Shown: positions 18,099 to 26,730 of the stretch, piece by piece
Numbering within the stretch: position 1 is the stretch's first letter
Layout: the number at the start of each line of letters is the position of its first letter
Source of the DNA: Burkholderia metallica
GTDB taxonomy: Bacteria; Pseudomonadota; Gammaproteobacteria; Burkholderiales; Burkholderiaceae
Assembly (NCBI RefSeq): GCF_902832845.1
Contig: NZ_CADFDB010000015.1
Location: 62,001 to 126,000, forward strand
DNA: 64,000 bases
Direction: 5' to 3'
Made by a program: the position numbers and the translations under genes
Notes under the pieces: model-generated
What the model was told of the DNA's origin: nothing
The model's database searches: none
Seen by the model: only the letters and a program-made list of their open reading frames with translations

Positions 18099-18937
18099 GC
18101 TTTCTGCTCCAATGAAGGAGCGGCAGAATCGTGACAGACGGCCTCGCGATCCGCGCCTGCGCCCACCTTGACGGCTGCAGCGGGTCGCTCTGCTGCCGTG
18201 GAACGGATCACAATCTCCACCTGTTCCCAGAGCAAGGGCTTGCACTCGCGAGCAAGTTCGTTCGGAAAGCCGGTAATGCCAATGGCACCGGCCGATGTTC
18301 TGATGTCGAGTTGGCCACCCATGACCGGACTGCTGGAAATCTTCGTCAGCTCACCGGCGGCAACGATCTCGGGCGGCGCCGGGGCAGGCGCCACGGCCTC
18401 GCCTTTGTACCAGTGCATCATGGCGAGCAGGCCGATATCGATGGGGTCGCCCTTGTCGACGTGCGAGCGCAACATCGTCGACAGGTCATCCCGTTGCGCG
18501 CTCCACCAGCCGGCACGCCCCTGGGCTCTGCCCACCGCCATCTTTGCCTTCAACGCACTGTTGAACCCGTCGAGTGCCGCGTCGTCGAACGCTGCCGCAC
18601 ATGTCAGCGGATTCGCGTCGGTTACGGCTAACGAACCGAATTCGTTGCTGGAGAGGTCCAGCAGATCGGCAGCTTGCTTAAGAAATTCCAGGAAGCCCGA
18701 TTGAAACGCGGGATCACCTTGAAATCGATCGACAGCGATATCGGCGAATCCGCGCACGTGCTCGGCAATGAGCGAAGCCGCGCCGAGCCAACCGGCAAGC
18801 GCCCGACGCATTTCCGGTTGGTGGTAGTTGCCGTCTACATCCTGCGTGAACGACGCTTCGTGCTCCGCTTCGTCCGCACACCGCTGCATTGCGGCCTCGA
18901 ACGCTGCGACGGTCACGCTCTTCGTTTCATCAGTCAT
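18095..18937 (-). CDS. Phage-type hypothetical protein in the tra operon
   Basis: 280 aa, no signal peptide. The middle (about residues 135-180) contains GRAGWWSAQRDDLSTML and HVDKGDPIDIGLLAMM, the same module as the C-terminus of the Lar-like protein. The last 80 residues look like a separate small beta domain. MTDETK is the start closest to traB; the traB stop lies 8 bases inside this gene. Function unknown; phage origin is inferred. Confidence 0.7.
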   Translation of the reverse strand: MTDETKSVTVAAFEAAMQRCADEAEHEASFTQDVDGNYHQPEMRRALAGWLGAASLIAEHVRGFADIAVDRFQGDPAFQSGFLEFLKQAADLLDLSSNEFGSLAVTDANPLTCAAAFDDAALDGFNSALKAKMAVGRAQGRAGWWSAQRDDLSTMLRSHVDKGDPIDIGLLAMMHWYKGEAVAPAPAPPEIVAAGELTKISSSPVMGGQLDIRTSAGAIGITGFPNELARECKPLLWEQVEIVIRSTAAERPAAAVKVGAGADREAVCHDSAAPSLEQKA

Positions 18938-20252
18938 CGGTGTAGCCCCCATCGTTAGCACGGCCATCGTTGGCCAGGCCATCGTTGATGTTGCTGATAT
19001 CGGAGAGGGCGCCGTCGTATTCGGCTCCCTTTGTCACGGCGAACTCGACAATGCGACCACCGTCCGTTTCGATCACGGGGAAAAGCTTCTCAGCCGTGCG
19101 GATGTAGTACTGCTTAAGAGCGTCGGCGCCCCCAGAGACGCCACTGCCGATAGCAGCACGGCCGACCTGGCTCGGATTGATAATGGAGGTCGACCCAAGG
19201 GCGGTATTACTGAGGGTGTTGGCGGACTGATTGAACGCTTGCCCAATCCCGGACGAGATACCGGCGAACACCGACATGGCCAATGCCGATCCCGCCTTCG
19301 AGACGAGCCGACCTCGCACACCCTCCTTGCCGTCCTCGCCCATCACGTTGCCCTTGATCGGCATTTCCACGGTTCGGCCGTTCTTCAAGATGCAGTCGAG
19401 CGTTTCGCCCCGCATGTGAGTGCGCTCGCTAGACACATCGCCATATGCCTGCGTCAAAATCCGGCACTCCGTGATGTCGAGCTTGCGACTGTTCGGCAGA
19501 TTGGCCGCATCCAATACCTGGAGGAACACCGGAAGCGGATCGTGCTGGGCCTCGCCGCCCGTCGGAGCGTCTACGCCGTTCATCATGAATACGCGCACGA
19601 AGGAGGTCGCAGGGATGAAAGTGACTTTCTTCTTGCCGTTGGCCTTCAGGCAGTCCTGCTGTGCGCGTGTCGCCTGATCCAAAGGCAACGACGAGTAGCG
19701 GGGGTCGACGCAGTCGGCCCCTTTGCCGGTCGGTGTATTGAATTGAATGATGTCGAGTTTCGGAGGGCCTCCATCCATACCGACACCGAGCTTGCCGGGT
19801 TTGCCGAACGGCGGGTTCAGGAGCGCCCCCGTCTTGGCCGGGGCTCCGTTGAGGGGAATCGGCTTGTCCAGCGCCGCGCGGTCCGCCGTTGTTCCTGACG
19901 CGGTAGCCGGCGTGCTTGCTGGCGTGCTCTTCATCGCGTCGATTCGCTTTCCGAGCTCTTCCTGCGCTTTCGACAAGGCTTTCATCTGAGACACGGCATC
20001 GTCGGCGCGCGAATCGATACTCGACATCCTGCGAGTAAGCTCAGCGAGTTGTGCCTCCGAGTGAGCCCGCCAGGCGTTACGATCGTTCTGATCGCCGAGG
20101 CTCGTGAACGGAACCTTCGTGGTGAATTGACGATTGGCCGGCCCGCTCTGGGTAAAGAGCATGCCAACGGCAAAAAGGCCAGCCAGGACGGCGAAGCCGG
20201 CCACCGTCAGGATCCGCTGGCGGCGCTTGGTTGCTTGATTGACATCACTCAT
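18930..20252 (-). CDS. traB: TraB, core-complex inner-membrane protein (VirB10 family)
   Basis: Energy-sensing core-complex component spanning inner to outer membrane. The 440-aa protein (F, 475) has a membrane segment at residues 18-36, a coiled coil at about 60-115, a proline-rich linker, and the conserved VirB10-like beta-barrel domain with FIPATSFVRVFMMNGVDAPT. The extreme C-terminus is a short Asn/Asp/Gly run (NDGLANDGRANDGGY) from a small DNA repeat. MSDVNQ is the chosen start; it overlaps traK by 8 bases. Confidence 0.95.
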   Translation of the reverse strand: MSDVNQATKRRQRILTVAGFAVLAGLFAVGMLFTQSGPANRQFTTKVPFTSLGDQNDRNAWRAHSEAQLAELTRRMSSIDSRADDAVSQMKALSKAQEELGKRIDAMKSTPASTPATASGTTADRAALDKPIPLNGAPAKTGALLNPPFGKPGKLGVGMDGGPPKLDIIQFNTPTGKGADCVDPRYSSLPLDQATRAQQDCLKANGKKKVTFIPATSFVRVFMMNGVDAPTGGEAQHDPLPVFLQVLDAANLPNSRKLDITECRILTQAYGDVSSERTHMRGETLDCILKNGRTVEMPIKGNVMGEDGKEGVRGRLVSKAGSALAMSVFAGISSGIGQAFNQSANTLSNTALGSTSIINPSQVGRAAIGSGVSGGADALKQYYIRTAEKLFPVIETDGGRIVEFAVTKGAEYDGALSDISNINDGLANDGRANDGGYTDD

Positions 20253-20991
20253 GGTCGCCCCGCTCACGAACGACATAGACGATCGTGCTGGCGCCGGCCG
20301 GCAGGTTTGCGCTTTCGATTGCGATGGCGAGCACGCCCGGCGCGTAGAGTTCGCGCTCGTCGATGGCCATGTCGGTGTGCGAGGTATTCGAGAGCGTGTA
20401 GGTCTCGCCAATGAAATCGCCGTCGCTGTACTGACGGACCAGCGTCAACACAGCCTCCTTCCAGAGCGGCACGACAGTGTCGACCGACGTGTACGACAGC
20501 TGCGGTGCCCCCCGACCACCGGCCATCGCCAGCATCATGAGTTTCACCCGTCGTTGAAAGGCCGATGCGTGGAGCGCTTGGGTCGAGCGCGCTGCAGGCG
20601 GTTCGATACGGATATCTTCGGCCGGTCGCGGACCAGGTACGAGCAACAAACGGTAGGTGGTGCCCGCGTCATCGATCACGAATACCGTGATCGACTCGTT
20701 CAGCGCGGTGGGATTTGCGGGCATGAGCCACAGCTTCCCGCCGTCTTGCGTCCACGAGATCGAGTTAGGTACGGCAGGCACGATCTTCGAAAAGCCGCGC
20801 CCCCCGGACATTGACAGAACGTTGTATTCCGCCGCGGAGATCGAGACCTGCTGCGGCTGCCGATCCGCTCCCTTGACGACCTGGATCGCGTGCGCACTAG
20901 CGGTAGTCAGCAACATCACGGTGGCAAACACGAGACGCGGCCTGAAGGCCGTGCGCTTTTTCAGCGGCAGTCGATTGAAGGCAAATTTCAT
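20245..20991 (-). CDS. traK: TraK, outer-membrane core-complex protein (VirB9-like)
   Basis: Secretin-like periplasmic component that joins TraV and TraB. 248 aa (F, 242). A signal peptide ends near ASAHAIQ, followed by the N-terminal beta domain (LWLMPANPTALNESITVFV) and a C-terminal beta domain. ATGA overlap with traE sets the start. Confidence 0.93.
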   Translation of the reverse strand: MKFAFNRLPLKKRTAFRPRLVFATVMLLTTASAHAIQVVKGADRQPQQVSISAAEYNVLSMSGGRGFSKIVPAVPNSISWTQDGGKLWLMPANPTALNESITVFVIDDAGTTYRLLLVPGPRPAEDIRIEPPAARSTQALHASAFQRRVKLMMLAMAGGRGAPQLSYTSVDTVVPLWKEAVLTLVRQYSDGDFIGETYTLSNTSHTDMAIDERELYAPGVLAIAIESANLPAGASTIVYVVRERGDHE

Positions 20992-21599
20992 GATGCGGGG
21001 GTCTCCGTTGTGACCAGCGGCTCGACGCCTTGTTTGCCGCGCGTGGCTTCTCGGATGTCGAGGAGGACCAAGCGGCCGAAGACGGTGATTCCGAAATAGA
21101 CCTCATAGGTCTTTTGTTCCGAGCTCGTGCGTTTGCCGGAGATGTAGGTCGTCAAGGTGCCGGTGACCTTCACGGCCTTGTTGCGGAAGTCCACCTCACC
21201 AACCCCCATCGGCTCGAAGACGTTCGTCACGCCGTCGTGCTTGATCTGCAGCGCGTCGGCCTCCCATTCGGTCTTGAGCGCGGCGCGCCGATCGTCGTCG
21301 ACCATGGACAGGAGAATCCGTACGTTGTTGTCGACGGTGGTCGGCGTGACATTTTTGGAAAGAGAAAGCACGTACGCGGCCTGATCGGCGAGGTACTGGT
21401 CGTTCGCGTAGCGGGCCCCGATGACGTAGGTGCCGCGAACGGCTGGCGGCATGATGATGACGCGCTGCGTGACGACCAGCCATGCGCAGACGAGTGCGAT
21501 GACTACGCTGGTGGTACCGTTTCCGAGCAGTACTTTCTTCAGAAAGCGGTTCTCGGCCTGCAGCGCTTCGCGTGATTGGGCGGCTTTACCGGGGGTCAT
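20988..21599 (-). CDS. traE: TraE, VirB5/VirB8-like inner-membrane pilus assembly protein
   Basis: Bitopic inner-membrane protein, 203 aa (F, 188). One membrane segment (residues 30-48, VVIALVCAWLVVTQRV) follows a short cytoplasmic helix, then an NTF2-like periplasmic domain with KNVTPTTVDNNVRILL. The order traL-traE-traK is that of F. Confidence 0.94.
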   Translation of the reverse strand: MTPGKAAQSREALQAENRFLKKVLLGNGTTSVVIALVCAWLVVTQRVIIMPPAVRGTYVIGARYANDQYLADQAAYVLSLSKNVTPTTVDNNVRILLSMVDDDRRAALKTEWEADALQIKHDGVTNVFEPMGVGEVDFRNKAVKVTGTLTTYISGKRTSSEQKTYEVYFGITVFGRLVLLDIREATRGKQGVEPLVTTETPAS

Positions 21600-21603
21600 C
21601 GCG

Positions 21604-21891
21604 TCACCCGTTCAGTTCGCGAAGATCGGACGGCGGAAACTTCTTCGGCGCCGGCTGACCCAATACCCAGTACATGACGTGAGCCGACATACCGGGATGC
21701 TGGCCGGAGCTGAACTTCTGCCAAACCGCCGCGAGCGCAACGCCCACGACAAGGCCAAGCAAGGTGTGGTTGAGCAACACACCGCCGATCGTGCCAGTAA
21801 GGCCGATCGCTGCTACATCCTTGCGAAAGAACAGAAACTTCTCCGGGTCGTCAAGGCGACTGGGCACGTAGTGACTGAGATCATCCGACAT
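21604..21891 (-). CDS. traL: TraL, inner-membrane pilus assembly protein (VirB3-like)
   Basis: 95 aa (F, 91). It opens with the family pattern YVPSRLDDPEKFLFFRKDV and has hydrophobic segments at about residues 28-58. It lies between the pilin gene and traE as in F. Confidence 0.94.
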   Translation of the reverse strand: MSDDLSHYVPSRLDDPEKFLFFRKDVAAIGLTGTIGGVLLNHTLLGLVVGVALAAVWQKFSSGQHPGMSAHVMYWVLGQPAPKKFPPSDLRELNG

Positions 21892-21903
21892 CGCCGCCCC
21901 CGC

Positions 21904-22302
21904 TCAAATCGTCGCGGTGTAGCTTGCGTCGATGATGCCGACGATCACGCCGACCGCGATGCCGATACCGGACGGAATAACAAACGCACCGTAGTCCTTC
22001 ACGAACATCGCTCGAACGCTTCCCCACAACACGCCGGCAAGGGCACATGTCTTACCGGGGTTGCCTTTTGCCCAACCTTCTACAGTTGTCGACCCTTGCT
22101 GGAACTCTGCGCCGTCCGTTCCGAACGCGTAGCGTGCGACCATCATCAGCGTGACGGCGAGCATCACGCCAGCGATGAAGTTCAGCGTTTCACGCACTTC
22201 GGGGTTCTGCAGCAGCGCCTTCACGCGATCCTCGAATGCAACGAGGGCGCTCGCGGCTCGATATTCGAGCATCTCGAGCTGGTTGAATTGAGCGGTATTC
22301 AT
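21904..22302 (-). CDS. traA: TraA-like pilin precursor
   Basis: 132 aa (F prepilin, 121 aa). A long leader of about 60 residues with a hydrophobic segment (IAGVMLAVTLMMVARYAFG) precedes a mature region with FQQGSTTVEGWAKG and two further hydrophobic segments, matching prepilin layout. It is the first gene of the structural cluster before traL. Processing by the S26 peptidase encoded downstream is an inference. Preceded by a 180-base AT-rich gap that may hold its own promoter. Confidence 0.82.
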   Translation of the reverse strand: MNTAQFNQLEMLEYRAASALVAFEDRVKALLQNPEVRETLNFIAGVMLAVTLMMVARYAFGTDGAEFQQGSTTVEGWAKGNPGKTCALAGVLWGSVRAMFVKDYGAFVIPSGIGIAVGVIVGIIDASYTATI

Positions 22303-22481
22303 CTAGTCCTCATGTGGTGGGTAGCCAGCAGCGCGGGCCGGGTGTAGTGCTCGCGCCACTATGGGCAGCGCGAGCACGATTCAGGGAGAGAGTAGTTAAA
22401 CGGACAATCAATCATTTATTACGGACTACTTACTATCTAACATCCTCCTTGGTCGAGTGGTGAATCGGTCAGCTGCGCGGA
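22303..22481 (-). promoter_or_regulatory. AT-rich leader in front of traA
   Basis: The gap between the exported-protein gene and traA is strikingly AT rich at 22380-22445 in an otherwise GC-rich operon. Read on the minus strand it contains two TNGTCCGT repeats about 20 bases apart and TACTAT/TAATAA hexamers that could serve as -10 boxes. A traA promoter here would allow pilin to be made in excess; not shown by the sequence alone. Confidence 0.35.
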
Positions 22482-22871
22482 CTAACGGTCCGCTAAATTC
22501 TTCGGCACCGCGCCGACGGTGTCGCCAGCCGTGCAAAGCGTCCGATTCGCCACCTTCGCGACTCGGTGGACATGTCGGATTCGCGCGTGCCGGGATCGGT
22601 GGTGGGTGGCGATCGGCGTGGGAAGCGCTCGAATGGGCTGGTTTTCCGCCGCCAATGAAGGGAGCGATAGATTCTCTTGAACGACAGACGTCGGCGCCGC
22701 GCGGTGCTTGATCGTCGGTTCAGGGCACGTGTCGCCCGAACAGAACACGTAGCGGCCGGAGCCGGGTTCACCGATCTGCGTGACGTCGTAGTCCGGAAGA
22801 CGGGAAGACGCAAAGCAGGCCTGCGCAAGCGTCCCGACAATGAGGCCAAGAAGAGGGACAAGGCGCATCAT
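22482..22871 (-). CDS. Small exported protein next to the transglycosylase
   Basis: 129 aa. A signal peptide (MMRLVPLLGLIVGTLAQACF) is followed by RYVFCSGDTCPEPTIKH with two cysteines five residues apart, then a basic, low-complexity tail. The start overlaps the transglycosylase stop as ATGA. I do not recognise the family with confidence; an envelope role in the secretion apparatus is inferred from position. Confidence 0.65.
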   Translation of the reverse strand: MMRLVPLLGLIVGTLAQACFASSRLPDYDVTQIGEPGSGRYVFCSGDTCPEPTIKHRAAPTSVVQENLSLPSLAAENQPIRALPTPIATHHRSRHARIRHVHRVAKVANRTLCTAGDTVGAVPKNLADR

Positions 22872-23389
22872 CGCGTGCCCCCCGCGGAGACCTTGCCGAG
22901 CGTCGACTGGGCGCGGTAGCCGGCATAGGCATGCTGCACCAGCCGGACATAGCGCGCCTGAGCGGCGGTGTTCGTGGAACCTGGCCCGGTGTTGTAGCAA
23001 CCGACGGCGGCCCAAGTCGCGCCCTTGGCCTGAATGCAGTTGGCGAGCACCCATGCGCTGAGCTTGAGGTTCACACATGGATTCAGGAGGTCGCGTTGGG
23101 TAACGCCGTAGCTCACGAGCTCGGGAAGATGAACATCGTTGATTTGCGCTGCCCCCCAAGCCCTGTGGCCGTCGGGCAAGCGCGGCCCAACCGCGCCGGG
23201 CATGCCACGAGATTCGACCCAGGTTATCGCCCGCAGGAGATCGGGATCCAGGTGATAGAGGGCTGCGGCCTCATTGAAGATATTGCCCTTGCAAACGTCC
23301 GCGGTCGCCGACGGCGCGGCGAGCAGGGCAATCGCGGCGGCAAGCGCCCCGCAGAAGGTGCGCATCGCACGCAGTGGGCGGCGACGCAT
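22868..23389 (-). CDS. Lytic transglycosylase of the conjugation system
   Basis: Cuts peptidoglycan to let the secretion channel through. The 173-aa protein (F Orf169 is 169 aa) has a signal peptide to about residue 32 (SATADV) and an SLT domain: catalytic glutamate in ITWVESRG, then WGAAQIND, and GCYNTGPG near the end. First gene of the operon. MRRRPL is taken as start; MRTF eight codons later is an alternative. Confidence 0.92.
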   Translation of the reverse strand: MRRRPLRAMRTFCGALAAAIALLAAPSATADVCKGNIFNEAAALYHLDPDLLRAITWVESRGMPGAVGPRLPDGHRAWGAAQINDVHLPELVSYGVTQRDLLNPCVNLKLSAWVLANCIQAKGATWAAVGCYNTGPGSTNTAAQARYVRLVQHAYAGYRAQSTLGKVSAGGTR

Positions 23390-24087
23390 GGAATAAAAAA
23401 CGTAGCGAACCGGGTTGGCCCGAGACGCTACGAGACCGCCTGCAGTCGAGGCACTGAGAGAAGGAAGCGACAGGCGGGATACGAGCCAAGGCGACTCGTA
23501 CCGAAAGAGCAACATTGAGCAAAAGGCATGCGCTTCTGAATAGAAGCGTGGCACCGGACCCGCAGGGCGAAATACGTGGCTGCGAACGAAGTCTGAGCAT
23601 GCGCAGCGAAGGAAAGCCCTCTTCACCGGTGGCATTCCGGCGAGGGGTAAGAAGCGCATCGTCGTCCCAAGAAAAAGGGACGCATCGAACGCGTCAAGCC
23701 CGAAGGATTGACGTACAATATCTGTAGCCACGAGTGGTCTCTCTCAGCTTTCCCAGCTATTTGCTTGTGGTCAGGGCATATAGGGTGTTGGCGCACCCTG
23801 TATGTCCGTCTTAATTAACTACAACTGCACGACAGAGACATGAATGTTCGGATCATTTCCGAATTTGCGACGTAAGGAGATCCGCAACGCCGCACATCCT
23901 TTGTTGTCTACATCAAAACCCACGGCGGTCAATGACCAAGATCGCGTACTACAAAACGGCTAGTCATACGCGGGCAGCGCTAAGAACTCACTACGCTTCC
24001 GAACGAGTGACCCAGTGGCCGTGTCTGGCTCGTGTTGGTAAGACCGACGCCGAATACCCTTATCCCGATCCGTCTCGTTCGTACCGC
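23390..24087. other. Non-coding region upstream of the tra operon
   Basis: No convincing gene. A long minus-strand extension of the transglycosylase frame lacks coding character and is treated as leader. The tra promoter most likely lies here. Base composition drops from about 23,720 onward. Confidence 0.5.
23778..23803. promoter_or_regulatory. Inverted repeat, candidate tra operator
   Basis: AGGGTG-TTGGCG-CACCCT with further matching ATA/TAT flanks forms a dyad of about 26 bases some 390 bases upstream of the first tra gene. Spacing suits a dimeric repressor. Which regulator binds is unknown. Confidence 0.4.
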
Positions 24088-24408
24088 TCACCCCTTCGGA
24101 TTCCACTGCAGGGTGATCACATTTACGTTCAACTCGTGCTTCTCAAAGTACTTCATCATGCTATCCAGGCTTGCCCACGTCCTCGGTTCATTGCGGAACG
24201 TGTACAACGTGTGCAGCCCCTCCTTCCACGACAGTTCGACGACGAAGAGATAGCCTTTATCCGTGCGCAACACCGACGCGTGCTTGATAGCGTTGTTCTT
24301 CGCCGCATCCCGAAATTCGGCCTCAGTAATCTTGCTCAACCCACCCTCCAATGTGCTCAACTGGAGGATAGTAAAGCGATAGCTACCGATTCGGATGGTT
24401 CGGGTCAA
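24088..24408 (-). CDS. Hypothetical 106-aa protein
   Basis: A soluble, mixed alpha/beta protein with conserved-looking FRNEPRTWASLDSMMKYF near residue 72. Small proteins with an EPRTWASLD-like segment occur on proteobacterial plasmids near partition or regulatory genes (recollection, not tested). The only in-frame start is TTG, close behind GGTGG. GC content is low, like the two genes to its right. Confidence 0.6.
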   Translation of the reverse strand: MTRTIRIGSYRFTILQLSTLEGGLSKITEAEFRDAAKNNAIKHASVLRTDKGYLFVVELSWKEGLHTLYTFRNEPRTWASLDSMMKYFEKHELNVNVITLQWNPKG

Positions 24409-24427
24409 TTTCCACCAACATTCGCTT

Positions 24428-24597
24428 TATTGCATTGCATTAGAACATGACTTGCATTGCAAAACAACATATTTTGCAAGGCGCATTGGGAGGCCTTTGA
24501 TCTTGTCCTCCTACCGAGACCCGCGCCGATCAGTCGACCAGCAAATGACGTTACGAACTGTAACAGGATGTTGAAAATTTTCAACTCCTTCGTTGAA
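24428..24597. promoter_or_regulatory. Operator-rich promoter region of the XRE regulator
   Basis: Contains a perfect 16-base palindrome GTTGAAAATTTTCAAC (24570-24585), a further GTTGAA half site at 24592, the dyad GTTAC-GAACT-GTAAC (24550-24564) and two TTGCATTGCA repeats (24430 and 24452). It sits between two divergent genes, directly before the regulator, which suggests autoregulation. Confidence 0.5.
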
Positions 24598-24622
24598 CAA
24601 AAAATAGGGTCGGGTATAGCGC

Positions 24623-25231
24623 GTGAAGAAAAAGGAAGAACTTACAAGCTTAGCGGCCACTTTTGTGGCAACCGTCAAGCACCTGCAGCAGGAGGCCGGA
24701 GTCAACGACTCGGAACTGTCGCGTGCGATCGAACTTGACCGGGGGACCCTAAGCCGCCTTTTATCTGGTGAAACTATCGATCCGCGACTGAGCACGATCT
24801 CGGCGATCGCCAGGTTTTTCGCCGTTCCGATGTCGTCCCTCTTCGGCGAGGAGAGCAGGGGGTTCGTGCCCGTCTATGAGCAGCGGAGTCTACGCGACGC
24901 TCGAAAAGCATCCGCAGCCCCCCGCCACGATCAGCTCTGGATCAAGGTATCGAACGCAAATTCGAGCCGGTTTGCGATTGCACTCGCCCCCAAGAGCCGC
25001 ACTGAACCGCTGCCGCCCAACGCCACCCTTGTTATAGGAGATTACGCTTCTCTAGATTCCGGCGACTTGGCACTTGTTGAAGTGGATGAACAAACTTATA
25101 CCTTCGTCAAATTGACAGATGGCGAAAGGCTCATCGGATACGACATTGAATCGACGTCTAAGCGCCGCCCGATATTGATAAATGAGCAAGCGATCATCGG
25201 AAAGGTTCTGGAGATTATAATGGGCCGCTAG
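24623..25231 (+). CDS. XRE-family regulator with S24-like C-terminal domain lacking the serine motif
   Basis: 202 aa. Residues 15-72 are a helix-turn-helix of the phage repressor type (SELSRAIELDRGTLSRLLSG). Residues 100-200 resemble the LexA/CI S24 fold, including DYASLDSGDLALVEVDEQTY and a YTFVKL lysine, but the usual Ser-Met catalytic motif is not evident, so self-cleavage is doubtful. Starts at GTG. It is the only candidate transcription regulator of the transfer region seen here. Stop overlaps the converging transporter stop within one CTAG. Confidence 0.75.
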   Translation: MKKKEELTSLAATFVATVKHLQQEAGVNDSELSRAIELDRGTLSRLLSGETIDPRLSTISAIARFFAVPMSSLFGEESRGFVPVYEQRSLRDARKASAAPRHDQLWIKVSNANSSRFAIALAPKSRTEPLPPNATLVIGDYASLDSGDLALVEVDEQTYTFVKLTDGERLIGYDIESTSKRRPILINEQAIIGKVLEIIMGR

Positions 25232-26130
25232 CCGCGAGCGAAATTGATTTTATAGTCATAGTAATCGACACCGTCACGCGACTTTATCCAGAGCACGATC
25301 CTTGAAAACAAGACAGAGAACGCCATTTCGTACAGCATCTTTATCGTAATTTGAGCAAGCACTATCTTGAGTAGCACAATCAGCGGCACTACACCGTAAA
25401 ACAAGAGTGTTCCAAACAAAACGCTATCGACAACTGCTCCGACGGCGTTCGCAGCAAGGAACCGAAGGATCAAGGCGCGACCTTTTAGTGCGATCTTCAA
25501 CCGAGATACAACCAGGGAATTAGACAATTCGCCCGCGAAGTATCCAACTGCCGACGCGCCAAGCGCTCGCATCATTTGATGGGACACCCCAAGAACGCTG
25601 CCGCCTAGCCATCCGGCCTTCTCAAGCGAGAGAATAATCAAAATGACCGGTATGTTCACTAAAAACGCACCCCAGATCACGTGCCTGCTTACGACGAAGC
25701 CATACGTTTCCGTGATGCAGGCCCCAAAACAATATGTCAACGGAAAAACGACAAGCGCCGTAGGAAAAAGAACGCTGTACCCGTGGAGGAAAGGTAGGTT
25801 GATGGTGGTAATACTATCCCCGATTAAATTGGTGGTGACCAACATGACGCTGAAAAGCGCCGTAAGATAAACAATCCCGTATGGAAAGTGTGGCACTCGC
25901 TCGGTGATGTTCTGGATATTGACATCGCTAGCATTTACGGTAGCGAGCAATGCGACATCATTGGCAGAGAATTTGCCGATCCAGTCTGCCTCTAGAAGTT
26001 TCCCAACGGGGAGTTTCATTGAAATGCCCGTATCATTCACTCGCACTCTTGCGACCGAAAATCGCTTTTCGCCATCCTTCGGGAGAATCGCCTCAACTTG
26101 GCATCTCGGGATACTATTTGCCATTACCAT
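25228..26130 (-). CDS. VUT/YhhQ-family queuosine-precursor transporter with N-terminal extension
   Basis: 300 aa; typical YhhQ proteins are about 220. Residues 1-75 form an extra soluble domain, then six or so membrane segments from about residue 80, including PLTYCFGACITETYGF and YFAGELSNSLVVSRLK, hallmarks of the VUT family that imports 7-deazaguanine precursors of queuosine. The start MVMANS has AAAGG seven bases upstream. Lower GC than the surrounding element and no queuosine synthesis genes nearby; probably acquired cargo. Confidence 0.85.
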   Translation of the reverse strand: MVMANSIPRCQVEAILPKDGEKRFSVARVRVNDTGISMKLPVGKLLEADWIGKFSANDVALLATVNASDVNIQNITERVPHFPYGIVYLTALFSVMLVTTNLIGDSITTINLPFLHGYSVLFPTALVVFPLTYCFGACITETYGFVVSRHVIWGAFLVNIPVILIILSLEKAGWLGGSVLGVSHQMMRALGASAVGYFAGELSNSLVVSRLKIALKGRALILRFLAANAVGAVVDSVLFGTLLFYGVVPLIVLLKIVLAQITIKMLYEMAFSVLFSRIVLWIKSRDGVDYYDYKINFARG

Positions 26131-26205
26131 AACTAAGCCTTTCCAAATCGATCCGCCAAACAAACGAAAGAACCGCCGGCCGCGCTCGAAACACGAGCGC
26201 TCGCG

Positions 26206-26730
26206 TCACTTTGGGAGGTTCTGGTACGCCATCTTCAAGATAATATCTCGATATTTCGGATATTTTTCCAGCAACTCGGCCTGAGTAAGAATTCTATAGT
26301 CAGCATCATCAAAGCCCGGCACAACAGCGCAACTGACGAGGGTGTAATCACCTGAATCAACCGACGCCCCGAAAATCCATCCTCCATGCATTACAGTCGA
26401 GAGTACCTCGCCATGTTCGACGTTAGGGCCGAGACGAACTGTCCCATATGCACCCTTCTCATCGATGAAGTGCATCGTCAGCGGATCGCCAGCGTGGTAG
26501 TACCAAATTTCATCGGATACCATTTGGTGAAAGTGTGACGGGCTGTCATGCGTCACCATGAAATATATTCCGCTGTAATTTTTCCTCTCAGTACCACTTG
26601 CCGTTTTTCGAAAAATATCCGAGCCAAAAACGTATCGAAAATACCCCCCTTCGGGGTGAGGTTCGAGACCCAGCTTCTCCTTCCAGAATTCGCTAGACTG
26701 CTGATTGCTGATGCTTTTCGTCTTCGACAT
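26206..26730 (-). CDS. DUF985 cupin-family protein
   Basis: 174 aa cupin of the Cupin_5/DUF985 type: LEPHPEGGYFRYVFGS, SGIYFMVTHDSPSHFHQM, DEIWYYHAGDPL and the C-terminal VVPGFDDADYRIL are family features. No enzymatic role is established for the family. Start at 26730 has GCAGGAAA upstream; a longer form starting about 37 codons earlier would add a hydrophobic leader. Low GC, same strand as the transporter and probably co-transcribed. Confidence 0.88.
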   Translation of the reverse strand: MSKTKSISNQQSSEFWKEKLGLEPHPEGGYFRYVFGSDIFRKTASGTERKNYSGIYFMVTHDSPSHFHQMVSDEIWYYHAGDPLTMHFIDEKGAYGTVRLGPNVEHGEVLSTVMHGGWIFGASVDSGDYTLVSCAVVPGFDDADYRILTQAELLEKYPKYRDIILKMAYQNLPK

